Assembly (NCBI GenBank): GCA_012032745.1
Contig: JAAUQQ010000008.1
Span: 1 to 33,451, forward strand
Length of the DNA: 33,451 bases
Direction: 5' to 3'
Source of the DNA: Synechococcales cyanobacterium RM1_1_8
GTDB lineage: Bacteria > Cyanobacteriota > Cyanobacteriia > PCC-9006 > JAAUQQ01
This document shows positions 16,411 to 27,423 of this stretch, piece after piece. The translations under genes and the position numbers were made by a program. The notes below the pieces were generated by a model, which was given only the letters and a program-made list of their open reading frames with translations, ran no database searches and was not told the origin of the DNA. The first letter of the stretch is position 1, and each line of letters begins with the position of its first letter.

Positions 16411-19400
16411 GAACTGGGCCACCTCGGCTTGGAGGGCCTGGGAGACCTCTAGCAATCGTTTGAACGATTCGGAGACCTGGCTGGCTTCATCGGAGGTGGC
16501 CCGCACTAGCTGGGCCACTTCTGCGATCGTCGTGGCCGTCTCGGCAGAGGCTTGGGTTTGGAATTCGGTGGTTTGGGCGATCGCCGCCACCAGCTCATTC
16601 ACCTCCCCACTGGCCGCTGTGATCTGGGTGAGGCTGGCGCGGGTGTCTTCCACTAGCTGCATTTGCTGGGCCACTTGGTGGGTCTCCACTTCCATGGCTG
16701 CAATCACATCCTGGGTCGCCATCTGGATGGTGTTGATCACCGTTTCCACATCCGCCGTGGCCTGGGCAGATTGGGCGGCCAGGCTACGAACTTCATCGGC
16801 AATTACCGCGAAGCCTTCCCCCTGATCCCCCGCCCGCGCCGCTTCGATCGATGCCTTCATGGCCAACATGTGGGTCTGGGCTGCGAAGCCGCTAATGAGG
16901 CGAATCACATTGGAAATTCGCTGGGAGGCCGCTTCCAAACCCTGCATTTTCTGGGTCGTTTCCGACACGGTTTCCCGAATGGTGGCCATGCCTTCCACGG
17001 TGCGGCCCATGGCCTGTTCCCCAGCGGAGACCGTGGCCTGGGTGGCATCGACCCTGGACTGGGCTTCCAAGGCTTGGGCTGAGAGGGTCTGGACGGAGCG
17101 GATCATCCGGTCGAGGTTGGCCAGGGAGCCGGTGATTTGATTGGCCTGGCTGAGGGCATCCTGGGCCAGCTTTTGCACGGCCACATCGTTGACTTGAGCG
17201 GTATCGGTCACCTGGGTCGCCACAGTTTTGACCTGGCCAACAATGCGGCGCAGGCTCTCGATCGTCGCGTTGTAGGAGTCCGCCACGGTGCCGATTTCAT
17301 CGGAGGTGACGCGGGCACTGACGGTCAGGTCTCCCTGGGAGACGGGATCCACCGCTTGGAGCAGCTCTAGGGCTCGCTGTTGCAGGATTTCCTTGTCCTG
17401 GCGAATGGTTTCCTCAGCCTCGCGCTGTTGCTCTAGCAGGGTGACGTAGCCCACGGCTGCCGCAACGCGATCGGCCAGGGCACCCATGAATTTGACGGTG
17501 GCTTGATCCCAGGATCGGGTGTCTGCGCAACTGTGGGCCACCAGCAGGCCGTAGAGGGCACCGCCGCTGACCATGGGGGCGATGATGCTGGCTTTGACCT
17601 TGAGGGTGGCCAGGAGTTCGAGGTGGCGATCGCTCAATCCAGCCCGACTGACATCGGGGTTGACCTGGATCTCACCCTGGCGGTATTGCTCCAGGCGCTC
17701 CAGGGGAATGCAATCATCGCTGATGCCCAATTCAATCGTGGAAGGCCAGCGGGACAGGCGCGCTTCATAGAGCACGCGACCGTTTTCGGCGGTGGAGCCA
17801 CAGCGGTAGACCACCAGGCGATCGAGCTTCAGCCGTTGGCGCGTGGTTTCGAGGATCTGAGTCATCCCATCGCCCATGCTGTGGCTGTCGAGGGAGCGCA
17901 GGTTGGCCACTTCACTGAGGATGTTGTTTTGCCAGAGGGCGGTCTGGAGAAACTGTTCGTTGCACTCCAGGTTGGTGGCCAAGTGGTTCATGTTGCGGGA
18001 GAGCTGGCCGATCTCATCCTGGCGATCGCTATCCGCCAGGCGCAGGCCGCGATCGCCCCGGCCCAACCGTCCCATCAGCTCTGCCAGGCGCTGGAGGGGC
18101 TGGACCAAGGAACCCGCCGCAGGCAAGGCCAGCAAAGTGGAGAGCAAAATCGTTGCCCCCCCCAAGCCATAGGCCAGCAGTTGCTGGCTCCAAAAACGGG
18201 CTTCCACGGCCTGGAGGGATTGACCCAGGTAGGTCATGCCCACCACGGGCTGGGCATCGCCCGCTCCATCCGCCGCTGGGCCAGCGCTGGAGCTGCCAGA
18301 AAGAGAGCTGCCATAGATCGGACTGTAATAATTGAGGTAGCTGTGGCCATCGCGCTGGGTGACTTCGAGGTGGGATTTGCCCTGCTCAAACACGCTTTCT
18401 AGGGTTTTTGCAGAAACAGCCGCCTGGGTTTGGCGACCCCCCTTGCCATCGCCATCGGTGGAGAGGATTAGCTGATTGCCATCGAACACCCCGGCGCTGG
18501 AAATGCCGTAGCGCAGTTTGAAGACATCGGCCAGGATGCTGTTGTTGTTGAGCACTTGGCCGACAATCACGGCCCCCCGCGTGCTGCCATTCACCAGCAC
18601 AGGGCTAATGGACAGGGCGGTCAACGTCCGGCCCTCGCGAGCCACGGTGCTGTCGCCCTGCTGGAGCTGGGGGGCGAGCCCCAGGACTTGAGTCATTTCC
18701 CTGGAGAGGCGCTCAATGCCCGCAGCAGGGATGCCATTGGAAAGTACTTTCTGCACCAGGGGCAGGCTGCGCAGATCCTGGTTGAGGGGAGCCTGGACGG
18801 GCAGCATCTGCACGGCTTCCAGGGCCTGGTCGAGGTCGGCGGGAACGGCGGGGTCAGCCTGGAGCAGGCGGATATCCTGGGCGATGCTGCGCCCTTTGAG
18901 ATCGATGACGATTTGGAAATTCATCGCCGTTTCTGGATCGGCAAAGGGATCCAGGGCGATGTAGTTGTTGAGGGGCGCGCGATCGCTCTCGGGATCACTG
19001 GGATCGATGCCGCTGGCCTGGACCAGCCGGGCCAGGTTGGCAGAACGGCTACTGGCATCGGTCTGGGCCCAGAGGACATATTCATCGCGGAAGGCACTGC
19101 CCTGTTGCAGGGCAAACTCCTTCGCATCGACAATGGCCCGGTTTTTGTTGAGGGCAACCAGGCTCTGGGTCACGGCCACCGTCGGGACCGTGGCGCTCAC
19201 CACCATCAGCAGGGCAAATTTATTGCGCAGGCTGAGGTTGGACCAATATTGATTCAGGCGCTGGCGGCGATCGCCCGCCGTTCCAGCAGCCGTTCCAGCA
19301 GCAGGCCCAGGCCCGGATCTCCCCGCCAGGGTTGGGGCAGCGGTTTGCATCCGCGATCGCAAGCGTTTCGAGGCCGTCGCCGAGTAATATTTCAGCTCCG

Positions 19401-19524
19401 TGATTTCAAGTTCAACCGGAGCCTGGCTCGCCTTAGCGGCTGGGGAAGCGGGCGATCGCGGTGACAGCATCGCCTCCTGCTCGGGCGGAATGGGCTGGGG
19501 GATAGGCTGGGGAATCTGGGTCAT
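16399..19524 (-). CDS. Methyl-accepting chemotaxis protein (TM - sensor - TM - HAMP - GAF - MA), PilJ/PixJ type
   Basis: Two hydrophobic segments, HAMP-like PLQRLAELMGRLGRGD, GAF with AGLSDRHLELLATLKVKASIIAPM, hairpin tip [19 protein letters not shown]. Confidence 0.93.
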   Translation of the reverse strand: MTQIPQPIPQPIPPEQEAMLSPRSPASPAAKASQAPVELEITELKYYSATASKRLRSRMQTAAPTLAGRSGPGPAAGTAAGTAGDRRQRLNQYWSNLSLRNKFALLMVVSATVPTVAVTQSLVALNKNRAIVDAKEFALQQGSAFRDEYVLWAQTDASSRSANLARLVQASGIDPSDPESDRAPLNNYIALDPFADPETAMNFQIVIDLKGRSIAQDIRLLQADPAVPADLDQALEAVQMLPVQAPLNQDLRSLPLVQKVLSNGIPAAGIERLSREMTQVLGLAPQLQQGDSTVAREGRTLTALSISPVLVNGSTRGAVIVGQVLNNNSILADVFKLRYGISSAGVFDGNQLILSTDGDGKGGRQTQAAVSAKTLESVFEQGKSHLEVTQRDGHSYLNYYSPIYGSSLSGSSSAGPAADGAGDAQPVVGMTYLGQSLQAVEARFWSQQLLAYGLGGATILLSTLLALPAAGSLVQPLQRLAELMGRLGRGDRGLRLADSDRQDEIGQLSRNMNHLATNLECNEQFLQTALWQNNILSEVANLRSLDSHSMGDGMTQILETTRQRLKLDRLVVYRCGSTAENGRVLYEARLSRWPSTIELGISDDCIPLERLEQYRQGEIQVNPDVSRAGLSDRHLELLATLKVKASIIAPMVSGGALYGLLVAHSCADTRSWDQATVKFMGALADRVAAAVGYVTLLEQQREAEETIRQDKEILQQRALELLQAVDPVSQGDLTVSARVTSDEIGTVADSYNATIESLRRIVGQVKTVATQVTDTAQVNDVAVQKLAQDALSQANQITGSLANLDRMIRSVQTLSAQALEAQSRVDATQATVSAGEQAMGRTVEGMATIRETVSETTQKMQGLEAASQRISNVIRLISGFAAQTHMLAMKASIEAARAGDQGEGFAVIADEVRSLAAQSAQATADVETVINTIQMATQDVIAAMEVETHQVAQQMQLVEDTRASLTQITAASGEVNELVAAIAQTTEFQTQASAETATTIAEVAQLVRATSDEASQVSESFKRLLEVSQALQAEVAQFKVS

Positions 19525-19656
19525 GGGGATTACTCACGCGCGGCGGCAACAGCAACGAATAACAGGGGCAGAGAATAGCGTGAAAAAACGGCGTAAACAA
19601 AACAGCGTCAAGGCGGTTTGAATCGGGGGACTTGACGGCGAGGCGGGGGCGATCGC

Positions 19657-22600
19657 CTACTGGAGCTTGAACTGGCCCACGCTGGCTTCCAAGCTTTGGG
19701 CAACCATCACCAGGGCTTCCAAGGAAGCAGAGACCTGATCCGCCGAGCTGGAGGTTTGGTTGGCAATCCCAGCCACGTCCCCCATGGCCATGGAGACCTG
19801 CTCCGATGCCGCTGTCTGCTGGTGAGTTGCCTGGGCGATTCCAGCTACCAAGACGCTGATCTCCTCACTCACCTGGGCAATTTGAGTCAGGTTTTGCCGC
19901 GCCACTTCCACCATCTGAGTACCGACCACCACCTGAGCTGTACCCGATTCCATGGCAGCGGACACCTGGTTGGTCTCCGATTGAATCTCAGCTACCAGGG
20001 CCTCAATTTCTGCCGTGGCCTGGGCTGACTGACGGGCCAGGGAGCGCACCTCATCGGCCACCACCGCAAAGCCTCGGCCCTCTTCTCCAGCGTGGGCCGC
20101 CTCAATGGAAGCGTTGAGGGCCAGCAAGTTGGTCTGTTCCGCAAAGGAGCTAATCAGGTTGACCACCTTGGAAATCTTCTGGGACGATTCACCCAGGCGC
20201 TTCACCTTCTTGGCGGCTTCGCCCACGGTTTCACGAATGGCAAAGATGCCTTCCACGGTCTTGTCCATGGCATCATCCCCCTGGCGCACGGTGTCCGCCG
20301 CTTTCTGTACCGCCATCTCCGCCTGGGCAGCGTTGGTTGACACCTGGCGAATCGAGTTCACCATCTGTTCAATGCTGCCCAGGGCTTCGCCGATTTCGAG
20401 GTTTTGGCGCGAAGCACCGGAGGCCAGATTCTGCACAGCCTCGCCGCTGCCCGAAGCGGTCATCACCACCTGGAGCACGGTTTCTTGCACTTGGGAGACA
20501 ATGCGGCGCAGGCTCTCAATCGTGGCATTGTAGGAGTCAGCCACCGTGCCGATTTCATCCTCCGTCACCTTGGCGCGAATGGTCAGGTCGCCTCGGCTGA
20601 CGGGATCCACTTCCATCAGCAACTGCATGACGCGGCGCTGAAGTTCTTCGATGCGTTGCTTCTCCTGTTGGACATTCAACTCTGCTTGACCCCGAGCGGC
20701 TTCCACCTGCTGGATTTGCTGGACGATCGCCCACTGGGCTGCAATTTGCTGGATGAAATTGATGTCGCCTTCATCCCAATCCTTCTCCTGGCCGCAGGTT
20801 TGGGCCACCAGCAGGCCGGTCATTTGCCGGTGCTCCACCAGGGGCACCACCACCTCGGATTGGACCGCTAGCTCCTGAAGTAGGGTTGCATAGCCATCGG
20901 GCAAGTCTGCCTGGGAGACCGCTGAAATCGCCACCGGTTCTCCCTGCTGAAACGAGCGCAGGAACTCAGGCTCCAAGGACATCTGGCCCAGGTCCAAGCT
21001 CGCTGCCGAGGGCCAATCTTCCCCAACTGACTCCTGGGCTACCCCCAGGCGATCGCCGCCCTCCAGGCCCCGCTCCAGGCTGTAGACCACCACCCGATCC
21101 ACCCCGAGGAATTCGCGGGCTTGGTGTACGGCCTGGGCCAGGCGCTGGTCCAGCTCTTCTGGGCTCAAACCATCGGCATCAATCGCCAAGTTGGTCAGCC
21201 AACTGGCACGCTGGGCCATGGCATCCCGCTGGGCATTAAAGCGCTGGAGCTGGTCCGCCATCTGATTGAGGTTGTCGGCCAAAATCGCCAGCTCATCCTC
21301 ACCTTTCACCGGCAGACGCGCCGCCAAGTCGCCCCGGCCAATGCGTTTCACCGCATCCACCGCCTGGAGCAGCGGACGCACAGCACGGGTGGCAAGCAAG
21401 CCTGCCACCAAGGCCAGGAGACCACCGGAGATCAGGGCTTGGAAAATCAGGCCCTGGAGCAAGCGCTGGCGTTCACTCGCCAACACCTGGCTGTCGATCG
21501 TCACCACGGTTTTCCAGCCCAGCTCGGGCAAATCTGCCCGGAACCGATCGCTCCATTGGGTAAAAGGAGCGTAGCCCACCGCCTGGCCTAGCGTGGTGAA
21601 GCCAAAGCTGCGGGATGCATCTTGGCTGCTTCCCGTGGCCTGGCCCCGGCTATTTTTGCCCGCTTCCCCCTTCTCCAGGGGCAGCCTGTTGGCGATCGCA
21701 GGCCCAGCAGGTTGCAGGGCTTCAAGGCTGGCAATGCTATCTGCAAACAGCTCATTGCTCTGGTCGTAGAGGCGATATTCCACCGCACCGCCCTGTTTGG
21801 CAGACTCCTGTTGGGCTGTGGCCTGGAGCAAGGCTTCCATTTCCTGCACCGGAATCCGAGCCCGAACGACGCCCACCGTCTGGCCCGTGGCGCGATCTTT
21901 GATCGGAGCCGCCAAATAAACACTGAAAATGCCGGAACTCTTAGAGATCAGCGGCTGGCTAATGACTGGACCATCCTGGGCCAGGGCCGCTTGGAAATAG
22001 CTGCGATCGCTGTGGTTGCCAATGGTTTCGCCACCGGAGTTGCCCAGGGGCTCACCGTTGAGATCAAAAACCGCAACGCTGTTGTAGATCGAATAGGAAT
22101 CAACAAACCGATCCAGAACCTCCTGGCGCTGCTGAACCGTGGCGCTGCCGCGCCGATCCCCATCGGTAAACAGCTCCTCGCGGGCCATCACCTGAATATC
22201 CCCAAAGCGCTCCCGCATGAACAGGGAGAGCTGGTCATTCATTGCCGAGGCGCTCAGCTCCGCCGCCGTTTCCAAGCGACCGGTGAGGGCTTCATTTTGC
22301 AGACCATAGTCAATCATCCCCAGGGCCGACGCAGGCAGAATGCCCAACACCGCCGCGATCGCCACTACCTTGCTGCGCAGGGGGAGCTTCTCCCATCTGC
22401 CCCCCTGGCGATAGCTCATCTGCTTGGCCTGCAAGCGCTGGGCCCGAGCCGCATCAGCCTGGCCTCGGAAAACCAGCTTGGGCTCCTCCAACATCTCCAT
22501 GCTATTGAGTTGTGGCGGCATCAATCCGAAGCCAGGCAGCTCCGCAGGCTCACCAGCGGCTCCAGCAGCAGGCTCCCCCGAAGCGCCAGTCGTCCGGAGC

Positions 22601-22674
22601 TGGCCTTCTGCATCACCAGCAATCTGGGCATCAAGGTCCTGGGTGTTGGGGTTGGAAGGCACAGTCTGAGACAT
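19657..22674 (-). CDS. Methyl-accepting chemotaxis protein (TM - Cache-like - TM - HAMP - GAF - MA), PilJ/PixJ type
   Basis: Extracytoplasmic [36 protein letters not shown] (Cache-like), [29 protein letters not shown], tip [21 protein letters not shown]. Confidence 0.93.
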   Translation of the reverse strand: MSQTVPSNPNTQDLDAQIAGDAEGQLRTTGASGEPAAGAAGEPAELPGFGLMPPQLNSMEMLEEPKLVFRGQADAARAQRLQAKQMSYRQGGRWEKLPLRSKVVAIAAVLGILPASALGMIDYGLQNEALTGRLETAAELSASAMNDQLSLFMRERFGDIQVMAREELFTDGDRRGSATVQQRQEVLDRFVDSYSIYNSVAVFDLNGEPLGNSGGETIGNHSDRSYFQAALAQDGPVISQPLISKSSGIFSVYLAAPIKDRATGQTVGVVRARIPVQEMEALLQATAQQESAKQGGAVEYRLYDQSNELFADSIASLEALQPAGPAIANRLPLEKGEAGKNSRGQATGSSQDASRSFGFTTLGQAVGYAPFTQWSDRFRADLPELGWKTVVTIDSQVLASERQRLLQGLIFQALISGGLLALVAGLLATRAVRPLLQAVDAVKRIGRGDLAARLPVKGEDELAILADNLNQMADQLQRFNAQRDAMAQRASWLTNLAIDADGLSPEELDQRLAQAVHQAREFLGVDRVVVYSLERGLEGGDRLGVAQESVGEDWPSAASLDLGQMSLEPEFLRSFQQGEPVAISAVSQADLPDGYATLLQELAVQSEVVVPLVEHRQMTGLLVAQTCGQEKDWDEGDINFIQQIAAQWAIVQQIQQVEAARGQAELNVQQEKQRIEELQRRVMQLLMEVDPVSRGDLTIRAKVTEDEIGTVADSYNATIESLRRIVSQVQETVLQVVMTASGSGEAVQNLASGASRQNLEIGEALGSIEQMVNSIRQVSTNAAQAEMAVQKAADTVRQGDDAMDKTVEGIFAIRETVGEAAKKVKRLGESSQKISKVVNLISSFAEQTNLLALNASIEAAHAGEEGRGFAVVADEVRSLARQSAQATAEIEALVAEIQSETNQVSAAMESGTAQVVVGTQMVEVARQNLTQIAQVSEEISVLVAGIAQATHQQTAASEQVSMAMGDVAGIANQTSSSADQVSASLEALVMVAQSLEASVGQFKLQ

Positions 22675-22777
22675 GGGGAAACAGTCCTTAGTTCAATGGG
22701 AGGAGATTCAGAAAACAGGGGGCGAAGCAGACCTATGATGAAATGGAGAGCCGATGGAAAAGGCCCGGAGCGGTGGG

Positions 22778-23326
22778 CTATTTGGCAATCATGGAAAAAA
22801 TCGCACCTGGGTCCAGACAGCCCTGGAGGTGCCCCTGGCCAGTGAGGGTATAGCCTGTGAAATAGGGTGCCAATTCAGGGCTGGCAATGTGGGGAGAGGG
22901 TGGACGGATCTGATCCAGGGAAATCACTTCGATGTCTTGGACTTGGCTCACAATCAACCCCAGCTTCAGTTCCCCTTCCTCATCCTTGCCCCTGCCATCG
23001 TGGTTGCGCATCACCAGCGCATTGTGGCTCGAAAAATTACGGCTTTGCTGATACCAGGGAGTCAGCCCCAAAAGATGGCCCAAATCCACCATCCACAGCG
23101 CCTCGCCACGCCAGTTATGCACCCCCATGACCCAGGCATTCATCATGGGAATGGGCGTCACCTGCTGGGGAGGAATCGTCAGCACTTCGGTCAAGTATTG
23201 AACCGGCAACATAACAGTCATGTTGGGCTCTAGGTAACAGCTCAAAAAACGTTCTCCCTGGGGAGCAGCGCTGGTCTCGGCGGAGGGGATGAGCCCGTTG
23301 GATTCAGCAAGGACGTTCAGGGACAT
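22778..23326 (-). CDS. CheW-like adaptor (PilI/PixI type)
   Basis: MLPVQYLTEVLTIPPQQVTPIPMMNAWVMGVHNWRGEALWMVDLGHLLG. ATG at 23326 preferred; the ORF is open to 23557. Confidence 0.85.
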   Translation of the reverse strand: MSLNVLAESNGLIPSAETSAAPQGERFLSCYLEPNMTVMLPVQYLTEVLTIPPQQVTPIPMMNAWVMGVHNWRGEALWMVDLGHLLGLTPWYQQSRNFSSHNALVMRNHDGRGKDEEGELKLGLIVSQVQDIEVISLDQIRPPSPHIASPELAPYFTGYTLTGQGHLQGCLDPGAIFSMIAK

Positions 23327-23690
23327 GATCTCGATTCCTCTGGCGGAGGGCATGGCACAATTCTCAAAAGTTTGAGGAATTGAGGGGGAACAGGGGGCAG
23401 GGTCAGGAGAGTTGAGCTGGGATGCTAATAGGGGAAAACTCGTAAACTTTGGCCAATTCTGGGGGAAATAGTCCGAGGGGGTTCTATCGGTTTTAGACAG
23501 CGGTGGGGGCGATCGCCAGGGGGTGAACCCCTGGGCGAAGGCAGGGCCTGAAGCCATCTATTGCCTGAGCTTAGAATTCCCGCCTAATTCTTTGGATTAA
23601 CAGATAAGGCCTTGGCTTTCCCAATTCCTGTGGTTTTACGCAGGCGATCGTCTGATCCAATCAGGTTTTTGAGTACCTCTTTTTCGATAC

Positions 23691-23731
23691 AAAAAACGCA
23701 CCTCCGATGGATTAGCCATCAAAAGTGCGCT
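23691..23731 (-). terminator. Rho-independent terminator downstream of the CheY gene
   Basis: Minus strand agcgcac-ttttgatgg-ctaat-ccatcggag-gtgcgt followed by a T run. Confidence 0.7.
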
Positions 23732-23837
23732 CTAAAAAAATATTATTATGGGCCACTCAAAGCGAGGTTTGACCTAGGGGCTAGTCCCCAAAATAATTCA
23801 GAAGAACCGTGCTGGATTGAATTCTATTGGCTAAAAT

Positions 23838-24206
23838 CTACTTGCCAATCAGCCCCTGAACGGTGCGAATGAATTCACTTTGATCAATGGGCTTAGACAA
23901 ATAGGCATCAGCCCCTTGCTTCATCCCCCAAAACTTATCCATATCGCTGCCCTTGGTGGAGCACATCAACACAGGGATGCCTCGGGTTTTGCTCTCCGAT
24001 TTGAGGGCTCTGCAAAGCTCAAAGCCACTCTTTCCGGGTAAAACAACATCTAAAATAATAATGTCAGGCGATGGAAAGCTGTCGAGCTTCTCCAGGGCCT
24101 CTTCACTGCTCTTCACCAACAACACCTGAACACCACTCTGTTGTAGGCAGCTCGAAAAGATTTCAGCTTCAGTGAGAGAATCCTCAACAATTAGTGCAGT
24201 ACTCAT
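23838..24206 (-). CDS. CheY-like response regulator (PilH/PixH type)
   Basis: ALIVEDSLTEAEIF, IIILDVVLPGKSGFELCRALK, VLMCSTKG, AYLSKPID. Confidence 0.92.
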   Translation of the reverse strand: MSTALIVEDSLTEAEIFSSCLQQSGVQVLLVKSSEEALEKLDSFPSPDIIILDVVLPGKSGFELCRALKSESKTRGIPVLMCSTKGSDMDKFWGMKQGADAYLSKPIDQSEFIRTVQGLIGK

Positions 24207-24351
24207 GGAATTAGCCTCGGAAGATTAGGGGATGGAAAAGGGGGAGAAAAACTCACGAGCGCATGGGGCTCACCGGGGTCAACGTGAGGTCGAATCACGA
24301 CCGGGACATTGCTAGGCTGTCACAACTAGCGCCACAGTCTGACTCGCAGAA

Positions 24352-25569
24352 CTACAAAGCAGGTTCAACGGTTTCATGGAGGTGCTTGCGAATGACGTCT
24401 AAAATGGCATCCGCATTGGCAGGTTTGGACAAAAATTCTGAAGCACCCACCAGCTTTGCTCTCACTCTATCTACAATGCCATCGTGCCCAGTCAAGATGA
24501 CAATCGGGGTATCACGGAAAAAAGAGAGTTTTCGGAGCTGCCCACAAATTTCATAGCCATTGGCATTGGGCATGACGAGATCCAGAAAGATCAAATCAGG
24601 CTTGCGAGCCAGCAGGACCGCGATCGCCCGCAGGGGATCATTGACGGCGACAAAGCGGTAGCTCGCCTGGGTCAACACCTTAGACATGCTCTGACAGATG
24701 AACGGGCTGTCATCAATACAGGCAATCAGGGGCCGCAGCTCCGGCGGCGATGGAGTGACATCACTGGGAGTCTTGGGGATATTCGGCCCCGGCAGATCCG
24801 GTACCTCGGTCAGCTCAATCAGGCCAAGCTGGATGTAGGGCAGCAGCGATCGCGTTACCTCAGTCACATCGCGCTTCATCTTGACCGACAGATCCCGCAG
24901 GCTCTGCTGGCCATCGAGCAGGCGGCTGAGCACCTGATAGACCGATTGGGAGGTCTTCTCCTGGAGCTGCTGGGGCTGGCGAATAATCGGCACAGAATTG
25001 GGCGAGCGATCCGCAATGCGGGCCGTCTTCCAGTTCTCCCAGACCTTGTGGGCCTCGGCGACGGCCTGCTCCGCATCGATCAGCGTCAGCTTCGTGGAGG
25101 GTGTGGTATCAGATTTGACTTGATAGGTGACATGTTGCGCCTGGGCCACATCGCACAGCACCTCAACGGTGATACTGCGAATCACCTTACTCGCCTCCTC
25201 CCGAGACAGCTTGCCCTGGCTCACCCACTGGTACAGCATCTGATATTCCCAGCAGCGGCTGAGATCATCTTCTGGCTTGTCCTGGGGCGGAGGGGCCAAG
25301 GTGAGGGGGGCAGAGACCAAGCGGGGACAGCTACTGGCCAGGCCTCGCTTCCAGCGGCGCACAGGGTGACTGCCGCCGGTTGCATAGACGATACGCCCCA
25401 TGTAGAGGTATAGCCTCCAGGACTGGTCACGCTGTCCTTCGAGTAACAGTTGACCTGTGAGCTGCAACTGTTTGAGAGACTTGAACAAGCGAATTTGCTT
25501 GTCCATGTCAAAATCGTTGATCTCAACAGGTGCTAAAGATCGTCCACCGGCCGTCATCATAGCTTCCAC
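24352..25569 (-). CDS. PatA-like response regulator (PATAN domain + C-terminal REC; PilG/PixG type)
   Basis: LKQLQLTGQLLLEGQRDQSWRLYLYMGRIVYATGGSHPVRRWKRGL (PATAN), IACIDDSPFICQSM...LIFLDLVMPNANGYEIC (REC). Confidence 0.92.
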   Translation of the reverse strand: MEAMMTAGGRSLAPVEINDFDMDKQIRLFKSLKQLQLTGQLLLEGQRDQSWRLYLYMGRIVYATGGSHPVRRWKRGLASSCPRLVSAPLTLAPPPQDKPEDDLSRCWEYQMLYQWVSQGKLSREEASKVIRSITVEVLCDVAQAQHVTYQVKSDTTPSTKLTLIDAEQAVAEAHKVWENWKTARIADRSPNSVPIIRQPQQLQEKTSQSVYQVLSRLLDGQQSLRDLSVKMKRDVTEVTRSLLPYIQLGLIELTEVPDLPGPNIPKTPSDVTPSPPELRPLIACIDDSPFICQSMSKVLTQASYRFVAVNDPLRAIAVLLARKPDLIFLDLVMPNANGYEICGQLRKLSFFRDTPIVILTGHDGIVDRVRAKLVGASEFLSKPANADAILDVIRKHLHETVEPAL

Positions 25570-25910
25570 ACTTTAGGCGAGCATTTGAATCTCTTGGTTT
25601 CTATGATGCCCAAGCTACTCTGGCAACCGACATGCCGACCGACATTGCCACCAGGCGTAAAGTTTATGACCTGAACGAACCCTCACCTCAGGATAGGAAC
25701 AGGGCAATTCGACCAGCCTGGGCAGCGGTGAGAATTGGGGCTGGAGAGGCCAGAGCACAACTATTCAGAGCAGTTCTGTGGCACTGTTAACGGAAATAGC
25801 CAAACGGAGGATAGCTCAACTATCCGGTTCCCCATGGCTCCCTAGGCCCATCGGTCTTGGCCGTTGAAACTGATGATTTTGTCAACGTTTGTTTCAGTAA
25901 TTTTTTGAGT

Positions 25911-27203
25911 ATGCAGACGCTTTCCTCCCCCAATGCTGCGATCGCAGCCCCCGACACCACCCCTTCCACCCCTGGGGCAGCGACTTCTCCCCAAGAAATG
26001 CGGGAGAACGTTGCCTTTGACACCAGCATCCACCGCCGCAAAACCCGCCCGGTACCCGTGGGCAATGTCATCGTCGGCGGCAATGCCCCGGTGGTGGTCC
26101 AATCCATGATCAATGAAGATACCCTCGACATCGAGGGAGCCACCGCTGGCATCCGCCGCCTCCATGAAATCGGCTGCGAAATCGTGCGGGTGACGGTGCC
26201 CAGCCTGGCCCACGCCAAAGCCATGGCCGAGATCAAAGCCCGGCTCAAGGCCACCTACCAAGACGTTCCCCTCGTGGCCGATGTCCACCACAACGGTATG
26301 AAAATTGCCCTGGAAGTGGCCAAGCATGTGGACAAGGTGCGTATTAACCCTGGCCTCTACGTATTCGAGAAAGCACAGGATAACCGCAGCGAATATACAC
26401 AGTCGGAATTCGATGAGATCCGCGACAAGATCCGCGAAACCCTCGAACCCCTCGTGGTCTCCCTGCGGGATCAGAACAAGTCGATGCGCATCGGCGTCAA
26501 CCACGGCTCCCTCTCCGAGCGGATGCTGTTCACCTATGGCGACACCCCGGAAGGCATGGTGGAATCGGCCCTGGAATTCATCCGCATCTGTGAAGACCTA
26601 GACTTCCACAACCTGATCATTTCCATGAAGGCATCGCGGGTGCCGGTGATGCTGGCCGCCTACCGCCTGCTGGTGGCCCGCATGGATGCTGAGGGCATGG
26701 ACTACCCCGTCCACCTCGGTGTCACGGAAGCGGGCGATGGCGAATATGGTCGCATCAAGTCCACCGCTGGCATCGCCACCCTGCTGGCCGATGGCATTGG
26801 CGACACCATCCGCGTCTCCCTGACAGAGGCCCCAGAGAAGGAAATTCCCGTCTGCTACAGCATCTTGCAGGCCCTGGGGCTGCGCAAGACCATGGTGGAA
26901 TATGTGGCCTGCCCCTCCTGCGGTCGGACGTTGTTCAACCTCGAAGAAGTCCTGCAGAAAGTTCGCGCCGCCACGGATCACCTCGTCGGCCTCGACATCG
27001 CCGTCATGGGCTGCATTGTCAACGGCCCTGGGGAAATGGCCGATGCCGATTATGGCTATGTGGGCAAGACACCGGGCTTCATTTCCCTCTATCGCGGTCG
27101 CGAAGAAATCAAGCGCGTTCCGGAAGCAGAGGGCGTGACTGAACTGATCAACCTGATCAAAGCCGACGATCGCTGGGTCGAGCCCGATCAGCCATCCCCC
27201 TAG
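25911..27203 (+). CDS. ispG: 4-hydroxy-3-methylbut-2-enyl diphosphate synthase
   Basis: [76 protein letters not shown]. Confidence 0.96.
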   Translation: MQTLSSPNAAIAAPDTTPSTPGAATSPQEMRENVAFDTSIHRRKTRPVPVGNVIVGGNAPVVVQSMINEDTLDIEGATAGIRRLHEIGCEIVRVTVPSLAHAKAMAEIKARLKATYQDVPLVADVHHNGMKIALEVAKHVDKVRINPGLYVFEKAQDNRSEYTQSEFDEIRDKIRETLEPLVVSLRDQNKSMRIGVNHGSLSERMLFTYGDTPEGMVESALEFIRICEDLDFHNLIISMKASRVPVMLAAYRLLVARMDAEGMDYPVHLGVTEAGDGEYGRIKSTAGIATLLADGIGDTIRVSLTEAPEKEIPVCYSILQALGLRKTMVEYVACPSCGRTLFNLEEVLQKVRAATDHLVGLDIAVMGCIVNGPGEMADADYGYVGKTPGFISLYRGREEIKRVPEAEGVTELINLIKADDRWVEPDQPSP

Positions 27204-27219
27204 CCCCTGCATTTTCGTT

Positions 27220-27262
27220 GAGGATTGCTTCGATGCAGGGGCCCTGCATCGAAGCAATCCTC
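27220..27262. repeat. 43-bp near-perfect palindrome (21-bp arms, 1-nt centre)
   Basis: gaggattgcttcgatgcaggg - g - ccctgcatcgaagcaatcctc. Confidence 0.97.
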
Positions 27263-27423
27263 CATGCCGGATAGGAATCCCTCACCTATACTGGTAAAGA
27301 TAGCTGGCACGGCCTCAGCGGCAAGCATTGTCAACCCCAGGCGCATCTTCATCCCAATCCGCTTCAACGCTAGGCCTGTTTCCCAGGAAGCACCAGCCCA
27401 ATCCCTTACATTTTCCTGTCTCT

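Noticed and set aside
17503-19464. Long plus-strand ORFs (299 and 302 aa) over the second MCP
   Set aside because: Antisense shadows in GC-rich coding DNA; the minus-strand MCP is complete and well supported.
21622-22845. 407-aa plus-strand ORF
   Set aside because: Antisense to the first MCP; no recognisable motif.
25842-27257. Minus-strand ORFs over ispG
   Set aside because: Antisense shadows of a clear ispG gene.
27220-27262. Palindrome as a Rho-independent terminator of ispG
   Set aside because: No T-tract follows the hairpin on either strand; kept as an unexplained structure instead.
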